This document shows positions 51,978 to 62,846 of a stretch of DNA of 64,000 nucleotides, in pieces; positions within the stretch are counted from its first letter, which is position 1, and the number at the start of each line of letters is the position of its first letter. The stretch is from Cochliopodium minus (lineage: Eukaryota > Discosea > Himatismenida > Cochliopodiidae), in the NCBI GenBank assembly GCA_024220525.1, contig JAMYWO010000189.1:16753-80752 (forward strand), given 5' to 3'. Position numbers and translations under genes: made by a program. The notes beneath the pieces are model-generated. The model was not told the origin of the DNA, did not search any database, and saw only the letters and a list, made by a program, of their open reading frames with translations.

Positions 51978-53138
51978 TTAATTGATAGGAACGATGTTTC
52001 TTTTTTTATCATCACTCTCTTCATCATCTTCATCTTTCTTTTGAGCAGCAACAGGAGAAGCTTTTTTACCACCAGCTACAAGTTTACCAGGTCTATTTAC
52101 TGCAACTGGTTTTGTTTGGGTTACTGGCTTTTGTTGAACAGAAAAAACAAATGGTTGATCTTCATCATTGTTGTTTTGATCTACGACATTTTTGGAAACA
52201 GTTTCTTCAACACTATCCTCTTCAACAACTGGTTTCAAAGCGATCAAAGGGAGAACTTTCTCTTGTTTGGTCTTTTTGTTATCTTGATTTTTGTTCTCCT
52301 CGTTTTTGTTGTATTGGGAGTGGGTAGGAGGTCTAGTGTGTGGTTTAGGTGGTCTAGTTTGTGGTCTGTTTCCATAAGAATTGTGTCCTCCGTTTCCTCC
52401 ATGTCCTCCATGTCCTCCATGTCCGTATCCATGGTTGTTTTGGTTGAATTTAATTCTTTATCAAAAATCATATAAAGTAAAATCTTTGGATTCTTAAAAA
52501 AAAGTATACCTGAATAAGCTATCATCTCCAGATCTTGGGCAAAATCCAGGAGTGATATACGCACAGCATGTATCTTGAGCAGAGGAACATCCAACTACAT
52601 CACTTCCTTGTGGAACGATGTATACTAAATCTTTGTTGACAACGAATCCATTCTTTAAGGTTACCAAATTCTCGTTACAAGATCTAATGTAATCGCGGGT
52701 GGAGCAAAAATCTTGATCGATTTCACAATTTGGTCTTCTCAAGTAAGCTACACCTTGTGCAGTTGCTTTGTATGGAGCATTAGATGCAAAGGACATGGTG
52801 AATCCGGTGGTGAGTGGGGTTCCATAGATCAAGAAGATCTCAACAAAATCAATTTGAGCCCTGTTTCTTCCAATATCAGTACACAATACGTGAGCATCAA
52901 GGTCACCAACATCAGAGTATGGTGCATTTACATTAACAGGAAGGCAGTTATCAGTTCTGGAGCTGATTTGAATATTAGGAATGCTAAAGAATTTACTGCA
53001 GCTTCCAAGATAAATTAATTGAAAATCTACTGTCTCTGGGCGAATTGTTCTACCACTTTTTTGAACATTAGTTATTTTTGTTGCATTATTCAAGGAGAAT
53101 AAAATCATTAAACATATTAAGAGTACAATTGATCTCAT
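51978..53138 (-). CDS. Secreted Cys-containing protein of the YLG.C family (member 2), Gly/His-rich tail
   Basis: Two exons (53138-52509 and about 52455-51978). Signal peptide MRSIVLLICLMILFSLNNAT, then the family landmarks FQLIYLGSCSKFF, NCLPVN, HVLCTDIGRNRAQIDFVEIF, YLRRPNCEID, FCSTRD, GFVVNKDLVYIV and CCAYITPGFCP. The second exon is a low-complexity tail: HGYGHGGHGGHGGNGGHNSY, then Arg/Pro/Thr (TRPPKPHTRPPTHSQ) and a hydrophilic end with KKNEENKN-like and DEDDEESDDKK patterns. Only the N-terminal domain is shared with members 1 and 3. It is divergent with member 3 at 53446, sharing a 307-base spacer, so the two are probably co-regulated. Confidence 0.72.
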
Positions 53139-53445
53139 TTTCTTCGTATATCCCTTTCTTTTAAAAATATACTCTTCAATTTTTTTTTTTTAAAAATTTT
53201 TTTTAAATTTTTTATGATTGTCATTTTAATTGTGTCATTATTTTTTATCCTTTTAAAAAAATTTTTAAGTTACTCTCCAAAAAAAACAAAACTACTTCTT
53301 GGACCCAATGAATTCATTCTCATTGAATAAAATGAAAATATAAAACCTAATCAGTTCCATCTTCAAACACTTTTTCAAGTGTAAAAAATAAAAGGGTGTC
53401 AATAATTAAAATCAATTATAAATATAAAAAAAAAAAAATTGAAGA
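53139..53445. promoter_or_regulatory. Divergent spacer between two YLG.C-family genes
   Basis: This spacer of 307 bases separates two paralogs that face away from each other. It is T-rich near the minus-strand start and A-rich near the plus-strand start. The shared promoter would allow joint expression of the two secreted proteins. No specific site recognised. Confidence 0.45.
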
Positions 53446-54375
53446 ATGAGATTTATTTTGTTAATTGCATTTCTTTTTACTATTTGTTTTGCAAAAAATA
53501 GACTCACCACAAGAACTATTGGACCAGAGGGTGTAGCTATTGAGATTGATTATCTTGGAAGCTGTTTGACCTTTAATACTCTCGATAAAGATTCCATCAA
53601 AATCGCAAAATATAGTGCAGTTGCAAATTGTCTCCCACTTGAAACAGATGACTTGCAATCTGATTATTTCTGTACTGATGTTGGCAAAAATAGAGCACTC
53701 ATCCATTTTGTAGAAGTTTATGAAACTAATGATCAAATTCCATATACACTCCCATTCTTTATCACCCTCAGTGCATCAAGACCATTTCGTGTAAAAAACT
53801 CCAACAATTTGATTAACTACTATAGATTGCCAAATTGTGGAGTAACCGGAGAATTTTGCTCAGCAAATCTTCACGTATCCACTTGTAATGCTAATCCAGT
53901 GACCATCCAAAAAGGATATGTAATGAACAAAGACTTAATCTTCATTGCTGTCAACGCACTCATTGCAAACCCTTGCTATTCTGCTCAAGCTACCCTCACT
54001 TGCTGTTCTTTCATTAGTACTACTAGATGCCCATTTACTGCTCCTACTGACCTCAATGTTTTCCCAAAGAGATTCCTCAATTTTAAGGATGATGATCATC
54101 ATGACGATGATGAAGATCATGAAAACAAATATGAAAGACCTCACGGAAAACCAAATGGTAGACCACATGGAAAACCTCAAAGTGATGATTATGATAACGA
54201 TAATGATGACAAACATGAAAGACCTCACGGAAGACCAAATGGTAGACCACATGGAAAACCTCAAAATGATGATTATGATAACGATAATGATGACAAACAT
54301 GAAAGACCTCACGGAAAACCAAATGGTAGACCACATGGAAGACCTGAAAGCGATGATTATGATGATAAAAAATAA
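53446..54375 (+). CDS. Secreted Cys-containing protein of the YLG.C family (member 3), PHG-repeat tail
   Basis: Single exon, 309 codons. Signal peptide MRFILLIAFLFTICFAKN; family landmarks IEIDYLGSCLTF, NCLPLETDDLQSDYFCTDVG, NRALIHFVEVY, YYRLPNCGV, FCSANLH, GYVMNKDLIFI and CCSFISTTRCPF. From residue 215 an acidic/His run (DDDHHDDDEDHE) leads to three near-identical 28-residue repeats (ERPHGKPNGRPHGKPQ then acidic DYDNDNDDKH). The alternate cationic and anionic blocks could give self-association or metal binding in an extracellular layer (inference). Members 1-3 share the head domain only. Confidence 0.78.
   Translation: MRFILLIAFLFTICFAKNRLTTRTIGPEGVAIEIDYLGSCLTFNTLDKDSIKIAKYSAVANCLPLETDDLQSDYFCTDVGKNRALIHFVEVYETNDQIPYTLPFFITLSASRPFRVKNSNNLINYYRLPNCGVTGEFCSANLHVSTCNANPVTIQKGYVMNKDLIFIAVNALIANPCYSAQATLTCCSFISTTRCPFTAPTDLNVFPKRFLNFKDDDHHDDDEDHENKYERPHGKPNGRPHGKPQSDDYDNDNDDKHERPHGRPNGRPHGKPQNDDYDNDNDDKHERPHGKPNGRPHGRPESDDYDDKK
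54133..54371 (+). repeat. Three 84-base tandem repeats coding the PHG tail
   Basis: Copies begin at 54133, 54217 and 54301, exactly 84 bases apart, and are almost identical in DNA, so the array is young or kept uniform. The length keeps the frame. Confidence 0.9.
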
Positions 54376-54476
54376 ACACTTTAGTATCTAATTAAAATCT
54401 ATTTGATTTTTATAATTTGATTGTTCAATTCAAAGACATTTTTTTTTTAACAAAGTTTGAGTTCAAATAAAAAAAA

Positions 54477-55294
54477 ATGAGAAAGATACCTTTAATCCTT
54501 TTCTTCCTCTCTTTTATTTTGAGCCCTATTTTCAACAAAGAGCTTTCAGTAATTGATCAATTGAGATCTGCCATTAATTCTTTGAATGACAGATTGACCA
54601 AAATAGAAGAAATCTTAAACATTGACTCTGATCAACATAAAGAAGACAAAATACAAACATTGAGAAAGAAAGTTTTAGATCTTGAAAGGATTTTAAAAGA
54701 TGAGATTGATAATCCTCTCAACAAATACTGTTATATCTCTTCAATTGATGGGTATTTTTAAAGTTTGTTTATATGTGCACAAATGATCAATTCAATCATA
54801 TATTCATAAATATCTTCTTTAGATATTATATAAAGAGAAAACAAATCGATTCATATGATATCATCCCCACCAAAGATATCACTTCCTACAGCATGTATAG
54901 CTTTGAAAGAATCGAATCTCAACATCATATAAGATGGCACAAGGGACCCTATCTCACATTCGATCAACAAAACAAGATTCATCTCACAGAAGAGAAAGAT
55001 ATCAGGGTACAGCAAAATAGGTTTGATATCACTGAAATCGAAACTGGAATTTTTAAAGTAGAATCTGGTGATCTCATTTTGGCCATTGAATTAGATGGTG
55101 ATAGAAGGATTTTAATGATTGAAAACAAGGAGATAGATCTGAACAAGTTCGGCATCCAATGGAGATTCCAGTGTGGAGGCGGTAAATTCACCAACGATAA
55201 CAAAGATATTGCTGAGCTCAATTTGATGAATGCAAAAAGAGAATTAGAAGGGGTTTTGAAGTTTCCAAAAACTAATCATGATATCATCAATTGA
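54477..55294 (+). CDS. Secreted coiled-coil protein, unknown
   Basis: Two exons (54477 to about 54751, and about 54823-55294). Signal peptide MRKIPLILFFLSFILSPIF, then a heptad-like region (VIDQLRSAINSLNDRLTKIE, EILNIDSDQHKEDKIQTLRK) typical of a short coiled coil. After the intron comes a beta-rich C-terminal domain with FERIESQHHIRWHKGPYLTF and FGIQWRFQCGGGKFTNDNKD. Coiled-coil plus globular head suggests an oligomeric secreted lectin-like or matrix protein, but I recognise no family. It is the third secreted-protein gene in a row. Confidence 0.65.
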
Positions 55295-55495
55295 TTAAAT
55301 AATTTATAAATTAATTTTAATATTTTTAATATATTTTAATTAAAATCCTTGTAACAAATTAAGAAAGATGAGATCTTTCTTGAATTCAGGAAAAATGAGA
55401 GCTTAGATTGTTTTTGTTAAACATAGGAGTTTTACATTAATGGTTTTTAAATATATTTTAATTAATCTGAAATAAGGATTGAGTTGTAATTATTT
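55295..55495. other. Convergent 3' spacer
   Basis: This AT-rich region lies between the stop codons of the secreted coiled-coil gene and RCC1-like copy 2. I see nothing in it. Confidence 0.5.
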
Positions 55496-58139
55496 TTAAA
55501 TTTTAACAAAATTTTTGATAATTTCAAAATTAAGGTATTTGGGAACTTTAAGTTTGATTCTCTTCAAACACAGGTAATAAAGGAAAACTGTGTTCTGGAT
55601 TGTTTGGGAAAAGTGTTTGTGGTTCTTTATGTTCCATTCTCTGTTCACAACAACATGAGAAAGGAAGTGACTGATATCTTTTGATCCATAAACAGGTTCG
55701 AAATGTTTTTTCTTTTCAAAATTTTTGGTATAAACTTGTCCACTAGAAAAAATTTTTTTTAAAAAAAGAGAAACAATAAATTGAATATTAAATATTTGAA
55801 ATAATAATAATTAAAAGTTAAAATTAAATATTTTAAAAAATAATGCACTGGAAATATTTTTACTAATCTGAGTGTCCCCACCCAACAAGCTCCCTTTCTC
55901 CGTTTTCACTGTCTTCTACCAAAAGTTGACAATGGAAATATCCGCAATACATCCCTACTACTCTTTTTTTATCGTACCTCAACTTTTTAGGAAGGTCATA
56001 AGTTTTTTTGTCAGATCCTAAACCCAATTCTCTTTCAGGTAAAATAAATTGATTAAAAAAAACAAAAAATTTTAATTGGGGAAATTAAAAAAATTTAAAA
56101 AAAAAATAATAAAATTTAAAATAAAAAATTAAAAATTAAAAAAATAATTAAAATAAATTAAAATAATTAATGTAAATAAAAAAAATAGAAACAAATAAAT
56201 AATAATAAAAAAAAAATTAAAAAATAAATTAAAAAACAAAAAAATAAATAAAAAACAAAAAACAAAAAACAAAAAACAAAAAACAAAAAAAATAAAAAAA
56301 TTTAAATAAAATACCCATTAGCATTATATCCGAACCCATATAACTCACAAACTTTATTTTCATTGAAGACGTTGAGGATGGAGGTATAATACATGGAACA
56401 TGCTGAAATGAATTTTCTGTTTTCAAATTGAGATTCTCCCACATAATCAAACTTAATTTCACTTTTTCTTCCCAGTGCCCCATTTCCATTCGACCCAAAA
56501 GAAATAATTCTTCCATTTTCTAAAAGATATCGAAAAATAAAATAAAAAATAAAAAATAAAATAAAAAATAAAAAAATAAAAAACTAAAAAACTAAAAAAC
56601 TAAAAAACTAAAATACTAAAAAACTAAAAAACTAAAAAACTAAAAAACTAAAAACTAAAAAATAAAAAATAAAAAATAAATAATAAAAAATAAAAAAATA
56701 AAAAATAAAACTTTTTGTGTTTTTTGAAAAGATAAAAATTTTTTAAAGAATAAAAGTAACAAAATTAAAAATTTGAAATAAAAATTATATTATATTACAA
56801 TTCAAAAAAAATTAAAATAATAAAATAATAAGAAAATTTTATCAACAAAAATTTCAAAAAAAAAAAAAAGAATTAAACCCAAATGTATGAAACTCCCATT
56901 CCCACCACTAGAATAAATATTGACCATTCTGACACCGTGAGGTAAAAAATGCAAGGGCAAAAGCTCCAAAGAAGCAGAAGTGTCATTAGAACAAAGATAA
57001 AGTTTGTCATCCTCAATGTTTTTGTTGTACAAAGATGCGAAAATGACAGATTTGTTCAAGGAATCGAAACAAGCGAGGTTGATATTTAATCCCAAACAGT
57101 TTTCCATCAATTTTACGTTGCTGGGGTTCACAAAGTTGTACACATGGGAGTTCTCGCAGATTATCACCGCTTTTTTTTCCGTGTGGTATTCTATGTTGAG
57201 CAGGATCATTTGCACTTTTTCTTTTGGTTGGAGAAAGAATTTGGCTGGTTCTCTGTTCACAACGAAAATTTTTTCCGATAATAATAAAAAAAAATAAAAA
57301 AAAAAATTTCTTTCAGCAATAGATTAAAAAAATAAAAATTAAAATTAAAAAAAAAAACAATAAAAAATTAAAAAAATTTAAATTTGAAAAATTAACATAT
57401 TAAGATGAATATGAATAAAACAAAAATAATAGTTCTATAAATTAAATAATAGTTTTGTTTGAAATTTTAAATAGATTAAAAAAATATTTTGTTTTTTAAT
57501 AAATTATTTGAATAAGATATTTCTTCAATTTCATTAAAATTTTTACTTTTCTTTCTTAAAATAAATTTTGTTCTCATTGGTTACCGCCATCATGGTGTGA
57601 TATCCCACAGATAGCGCCAACACTGTCTCATTTTCCAATCCTTCTACCACTTTCCCCATATATCCATTTGATCCCCAACTCACCAATTTATCTATTATTA
57701 TTGGACAATATAAACTCAAAATTTCAAATTGGAATGTTCTTTATATTGATGTATATGAAAGTTATGTGAAATTATGTTGAAATATTTTTCTTTCTAATTA
57801 AGATATGTTATTCTTGGGCATTATGAGCATCCACAAAATTTTTTTTTTTGTAAAATCATTTGAATGCATTATAAAGATAAAGTGATTTCAATTATACGGT
57901 AATCACATGATTTAGCATTAGACTTGAAATGATCTGATATAAATTTGCATTCAAGAATATACTGATTATTGTTTCTCGATGGAACATGATAGAATATATC
58001 TAAATTTATTTTTTTTACTTTCTTTATTCACTGCATAGGTTGTATATGTGATTGAAGATATACATGGAATTTTGTTTATCAATTCTCTCGTCAATTTGAA
58101 TTCTCCATTTTCGAAATATTCTTTGTAATTATCATTCAT
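55496..58139 (-). CDS. RCC1-like beta-propeller protein (copy 2)
   Basis: Start at 58139, MNDNYKEYFENGEFKLTREL. Exons follow at about 57700-57555 (KLVSWGSNGYMGKVVEGLEN), 57260-56882 (KFFLQPKEKVQMILLNIEYH, MENCLGLNINLACFDS), 56520-56320 (IISFGSNGNGALGRKS, KFISACSMYYTSIL), about 56040-55870 (ELGLGSDKKTYDLPKKL, GMYCGYFHCQLLVEDS) and 55741-55496, ending KVPKYLNFEIIKNFVKI. It is collinear with 24103-26489 and similar in most exons, so these are dispersed duplicates in opposite orientation. RCC1 signature W/F-G-x-N-G-x-G-x-x-G is clear in the second and fourth exons. A family B element lies in its first intron, not the second as in copy 1. Confidence 0.78.
56535..56712. repeat. AAAAACTA / AAAATA simple repeat in intron
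   Basis: About ten AAAAAACT-type octamers flanked by AAAATA units, inside an intron of RCC1-like copy 2. It is non-coding and low complexity. Confidence 0.9.
57775..57965 (+). repeat. Family B element, intronic copy 3
   Basis: It contains ATTTTTCTTTCTAATTAAGA, TTATTCTTGGGCATTATGAG, ATTATAAAGATAAAGTGATT and AATGATCTGATATAAATTTG, as in 45876-46110. Relative to the host gene it has the same orientation as the copy in RCC1-like copy 1, but it is in a different intron. Confidence 0.75.
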
Positions 58140-58181
58140 TTAGTGCCAATTTTTTTTATTAAATATTTAAACTTCTTTAAT

Positions 58182-58734
58182 GAAAAGTTTAATATTGAAG
58201 TTTGACAAAGAAAAAAGTTTTTTTCAACAACTTTTTGAGCTGAAACAACAAAAAAGAACCTTTCAGACAATCTTTTGTTTCAAAATTAAAATCAAATGAA
58301 GATCCACTTCTTAAAGAAAAGACAGTTTTTTCGCAATTAAAATTGTGAGAACCAAAAATGTTCACTTTCAAATCAAAGTTATTTGAATTAACCAACCTGA
58401 ATCTTCCAACAAAAGTTTTATCTCCAGTGCACTCCATTTTTATAAAGAAATTTTCACAAGGGATTTTGATTTCTTTCTTTGATTGAAACCTGTTGTTTAA
58501 ATAATTATTCAAGCCTTCCAATTCACTATTTTGTACACTTTGGAAGTAATGAATACAAAAATCGTAATTCTCTCTTTTTTTAGGATTTTTGCAAAGAGAA
58601 TGAGAAGCTGTGAAAATCGAACCAAATTCGTCAAATTCTACGGAAAGTTTTTGAAAAGGATTGGGTATTTTTGCATCTTTCATTAATTGTTTGGCAACAT
58701 TTTTAGAGCAGATATTATCAACCATAATCACTTT
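58182..58734. repeat. Near-identical tract shared with 60557-61109 (gene conversion or recent duplication)
   Basis: The two copies agree base for base over about 553 bases at a constant offset of 2375, starting just beyond the stop codon and ending abruptly within the coding exon. Upstream the genes differ at many bases. Confidence 0.88.
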
Positions 58735-60406
58735 TCCAAAAGAAAACTTTTCAATGAGAATTTTTTTGTTTCTATTCCAATTATGATCTTCGCAATTAAA
58801 GAGTTTATAATCTCCATTTTCAATCATTCTTTTAAGTTTATGAGTGTTATGAAAAATCACTGTTCTATCTTTGCGAACATTATTGTTGAAATCAACTCCA
58901 TTTCTAATGCTGTCTTCTTTAGACTGCTTATCATGTAAAGTCCTCACATCTGAAGCATCAATGAACAAAACTTCTCTGGAATGATACAACCGATTCGTCC
59001 ATCCTTTACTTGCAATAATTTGGCCTTCTTTCGTAGTAAAAAAAACAGAGTGAGAATTTTTGACGTCTTCAGAGTGAATCGGAAAATTGTTCATAATGAG
59101 ATCGTTCCAATACTTGCAAACCAATTTGCAATTCATTCTGTCTTTTTTATTCACGACGATGAACGAAAAAATATTGATCCAGACGTTTTTGAGGTTCTTA
59201 TTAATATTGGGAGTCTCAAAATTTTCAAATTTGGGATTAAAAATGGTCGAGAACATTTCGATCCATCCATTTCCGTACAAACAAGTAATGTTTAAATTGT
59301 TGATTTTTTTGTTGATGAAATAGTTTAAATCTCTTTTTGATTTTCTGTATTCCCTCACGATGTGTTCGAAGCTTTCTTTGATGTTATACCCTGTTTTGGC
59401 AGATGTTTCGATATAATGGCATCCCATTTCGTTTGCTAGCATAATCCCTTCGTAAGTTGAGACCTCTCGTTTTTCAACCAAGTCAACTTATTTGAAAAAA
59501 AAGATCCGATTATTTTAAAAAGTTTAAAAAATTAAAAAATTAAATGAAAATTTTTTTATGCGCCTCATAATTTGGATCAATTTTTATAAAAGATAAATAA
59601 TAAATCATAGTATCATTTCTGTTGAGATATTTTTACGGACAAATTTTTCTTGAAAAATGTTTGTCACAATATTGAAAATTAGTGATTAATTATTTTTAAT
59701 TTAAATAATTTATTTTTAATATTAAATTACCTTTATTCCCTATCAACACCACCACATCTATTATAAAAAATTAATTTTTTTTTTAAATTTTTTTTAACTA
59801 TCTTTGATTGGGCGTTGTGTAACTTTCTCTATTGTTCGATAGAAAGTGTTGACCTGTTCAAATGAGGGTTTTGAATCCACTGCAAATCCGACCATGAATA
59901 CATCTCCTTTTCTGATCCACTGATCTCTTAAAGCTGTAAATTCTTCTTGCCTAAATGATTTGGAAACATTAAAATTAGTTTTCATTTCAGAAAAATAATA
60001 AAATAAAAAAAATTTTAAAATTGCTTTCAATAAAATCAAATAAATTTTTTCAAAAAATAAAATATTATATTTTTTAACCCTGCTGTGTCCAAAATTTCAA
60101 GACATATCACTTCTCCATCGATTATTGTTTCTTTTGTAAATGTATCTTCAATTGTTGGATCATAGTCTTATTGATCAAAGAGGGAATGAAATTGAAACGA
60201 AAAATTTGTAGATTTATTGCAAATGGATTTACCTGAATAGAAATTGCCAGAGCAATATTTGATGATACTGGCTGTTTTGCTTCCTTAATTGAAGAGATTA
60301 GATGTGTCAAAATAAAATTAGAGAGCAAAGAAAAAAATTAAAGAATTTTGAATCAACCTGATCCTCCATCTGCTAAAGAAGTTATTCTCAATCTTTGAAT
60401 TGACAT
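58189..60406 (-). CDS. Ras-family GTPase fused to F-box and unknown C-terminal domain (copy 1)
   Basis: Exons: about 60406-60359, 60285-60233, 60169-60080, 59953-59803, 59731-59757 (27 bases) and 59490-58189. The GTPase part reads [16 protein letters not shown] (modified P-loop), [10 protein letters not shown] (switch I), [20 protein letters not shown] (switch II), [11 protein letters not shown] (G4, split over the microexon) and YIETSAKTG (G5). No CAAX tail follows; instead an F-box-like helix-turn segment [12 protein letters not shown] and [13 protein letters not shown], then about 300 residues with no recognised fold. F-boxes recruit Skp1-cullin E3 ligases, so a Ras-like switch may direct ubiquitination (inference). 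Its last 550 bases are identical to copy 2. Confidence 0.82.
59540..59660. repeat. Family A element, decayed intronic copy
   Basis: It contains CATAATTTGGATCAATTTTT and fragments of the TAAGATA/TGTTGAGATAT arms, with ACGGACAAATTTTT at one end. It lies in the intron between the 27-base exon and the last exon of Ras-F-box copy 1. Confidence 0.6.
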
Positions 60407-60556
60407 CCCACAATTTTTTTTTATTTTAAGCATTTATTAATTTTTAGATTATCTCTAATATATCACATACAGATTAAAGGAATGAAAAATTCCATCCCTT
60501 GAATTTCTAAATCTTTAAAATAGAAGCCGGCATATTATTGAATAGAATTCTAATTT

Positions 60557-61109
60557 GAAAAGTTTAATATTGAAGTTTGACAAAGAAAAAAGTTTTTTTC
60601 AACAACTTTTTGAGCTGAAACAACAAAAAAGAACCTTTCAGACAATCTTTTGTTTCAAAATTAAAATCAAATGAAGATCCACTTCTTAAAGAAAAGACAG
60701 TTTTTTCGCAATTAAAATTGTGAGAACCAAAAATGTTCACTTTCAAATCAAAGTTATTTGAATTAACCAACCTGAATCTTCCAACAAAAGTTTTATCTCC
60801 AGTGCACTCCATTTTTATAAAGAAATTTTCACAAGGGATTTTGATTTCTTTCTTTGATTGAAACCTGTTGTTTAAATAATTATTCAAGCCTTCCAATTCA
60901 CTATTTTGTACACTTTGGAAGTAATGAATACAAAAATCGTAATTCTCTCTTTTTTTAGGATTTTTGCAAAGAGAATGAGAAGCTGTGAAAATCGAACCAA
61001 ATTCGTCAAATTCTACGGAAAGTTTTTGAAAAGGATTGGGTATTTTTGCATCTTTCATTAATTGTTTGGCAACATTTTTAGAGCAGATATTATCAACCAT
61101 AATCACTTT
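60557..61109. repeat. Near-identical tract shared with 58182-58734
   Basis: Partner of the tract above. Identity ends at a T/G difference at 58735/61110, after which differences are frequent. Confidence 0.88.
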
Positions 61110-62767
61110 GCCAAAAGAAAACTTTTCAATGAGAACTTTTTTGTTACTTTCCCAACTTCTATCTTCGCAATTAAAGACTTTAAAATCTCCATTTTCGATC
61201 AATTTTTGGAGTTTATGAGTGTTATGAAATATTAAAACAATTTCTTTGCATTTGCTTGTCCGAAAACTAAATGCATTTTTAATGCTGTCTTTAATTGTTT
61301 TAACATCAGAAGCATCAATGAAGACAACTTCTCGAATAACTACACTATTTCCTAAACAGTTCTCCCACGTATCGGTCGCTATAATCTTTCCAGCTTTTGT
61401 TGAAAGTGAAACTGCTCTTGGAATCTGGGAAGTGCTTTTAAAATTAATTGGAAAATTAATGGAAATTAAGTCGTTCCAATACTTGCAAACCAATTTACAA
61501 TTCATTCTGTCTTCTTCATTCACGACAACAAACGAAAAAATCGATATCCAAACGTTTTTAAGGTTCTTGTTAATAATGGGAGTCTCAAAATTAACAAAAT
61601 TTGAACTATAAATCGTCGTGAACATTTCGAACCATCCATTTCCATACATACAAGTAAAATTTCTGTCATGATTTTTCGCCTTTTCTTCGAAATATTTTGG
61701 GTTTCTTTTTGATTTTCTGTATTCCCTCACGATGTGCTCGAAGCTTTCTTTGATGTTTTTCCCTGTTTTGGCAGACGTCTCAAAATATTCACATCCTAAT
61801 TTATTTGCTAGCAAAATCCCTTCGTAGGTTGAAACGACCCTTTGATTAACCAAATCAACTAAAAGTGAATTATTAAGAATGTTTATTTAAATCAAAATAG
61901 AGTGTTTATATATTTGGAATTTATTAATAACTTTTAGATTTTATTAAAAAATTTTTTTTTTACCTTTATTCCCAACTATCACAATCACAACTATTTTTTT
62001 TTAAAAGTTTCTTGATGAGTAAATTTCAAACGTTTCGACTCCAATTTTTTACTTTTACCCTCACTTATTCGACAATCCTTCACTCGTTCTATATTTTCTA
62101 CGAAAGTGGTGACCATTTCAAACGAACGTCTCGTAGTCAGACTGAACCCCACCATGAATACCTCTGAATCTCTTATCCATTGATCTCTTAATGGTGTAAA
62201 TTCTTCTTGTCTAAATGATATTATATTGATATTTAAAATTAAAAATTTTATTTCAATATAATATTTTTTTTTTTTATATTGAAATTTTTTTTTGTAAGAA
62301 TTTAATATGCTTCAACAAATGATAGTATATACTATATAAATTGATCATTGATTGAATATGATCATATAATCATTTGTATATGTGATATTGATCCATTCTT
62401 TGATATATTTACTAACAAATTTTCATTTTAACCCTGCTGTGTCCAACATTTCAAGCCTTATCACTTCTCCATCGATTATTGTTTCTTTTATATATGTATC
62501 TTCAATTGTTGGATCATAATCTTATTCATTGAGAAGGGAATGAAATTGAAACGAAGAAAAATTTAGATTATTTGAAAATTTATTACTTATAATGAATTTC
62601 CCAGAGCAATATTTGTTAATACTGGCTGTTTTGTTTCCTAATTGAATCGATTTGAAGAAATTTAAATAATTATTATTAGAAGGCAAAGAAAAAAAATATA
62701 ATATATTCTAAAGGTAACCTGCTCCTCCATCTCCCAATGAAACTATTTTTAATTTGTTCAATGACAT
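60564..62767 (-). CDS. Ras-family GTPase fused to F-box and unknown C-terminal domain (copy 2)
   Basis: Same plan as copy 1, 159 bases upstream of its start. Exons near 62767-62720 ([12 protein letters not shown]), 62639-62589 ([14 protein letters not shown]), 62522-62443 ([17 protein letters not shown]), 62213-62054 ([16 protein letters not shown]), the 27-base exon 61964-61990 (IVIVGNK) and 61859-60564. G5 reads YFETSAKTG, and the F-box [12 protein letters not shown] with [13 protein letters not shown] is kept. The C-terminal half from [15 protein letters not shown] to the end is identical to copy 1. The middle region differs at many residues. The pair arose by tandem duplication. It is divergent with the TCAIM-like gene (79-base spacer). 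Confidence 0.82.
62285..62430. repeat. Family A element, intronic copy in Ras-F-box copy 2
   Basis: It contains TTTTTTTGTAAGAATTTAAT, CATATAATCATTTGTATATG and TGATATTGATCC and ends in ATATTTACTAACAAATTTTC, matching the right end at 28535-28567. The end motif starts about 12 bases inside the splice donor. Confidence 0.75.
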
Positions 62768-62846
62768 TTAAAAAATAAAATAATTTGCCAAAATTTTTTT
62801 TTTCTTTTTAGCTTGCTCACGGTTAAAACTTCTTCGACTATTAAAG

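Noticed and set aside
53935-54379. Minus-strand frames with repeating FHVVYHLVF-like units
   Set aside because: They are the reverse complement of the 84-base PHG repeat of the secreted protein.
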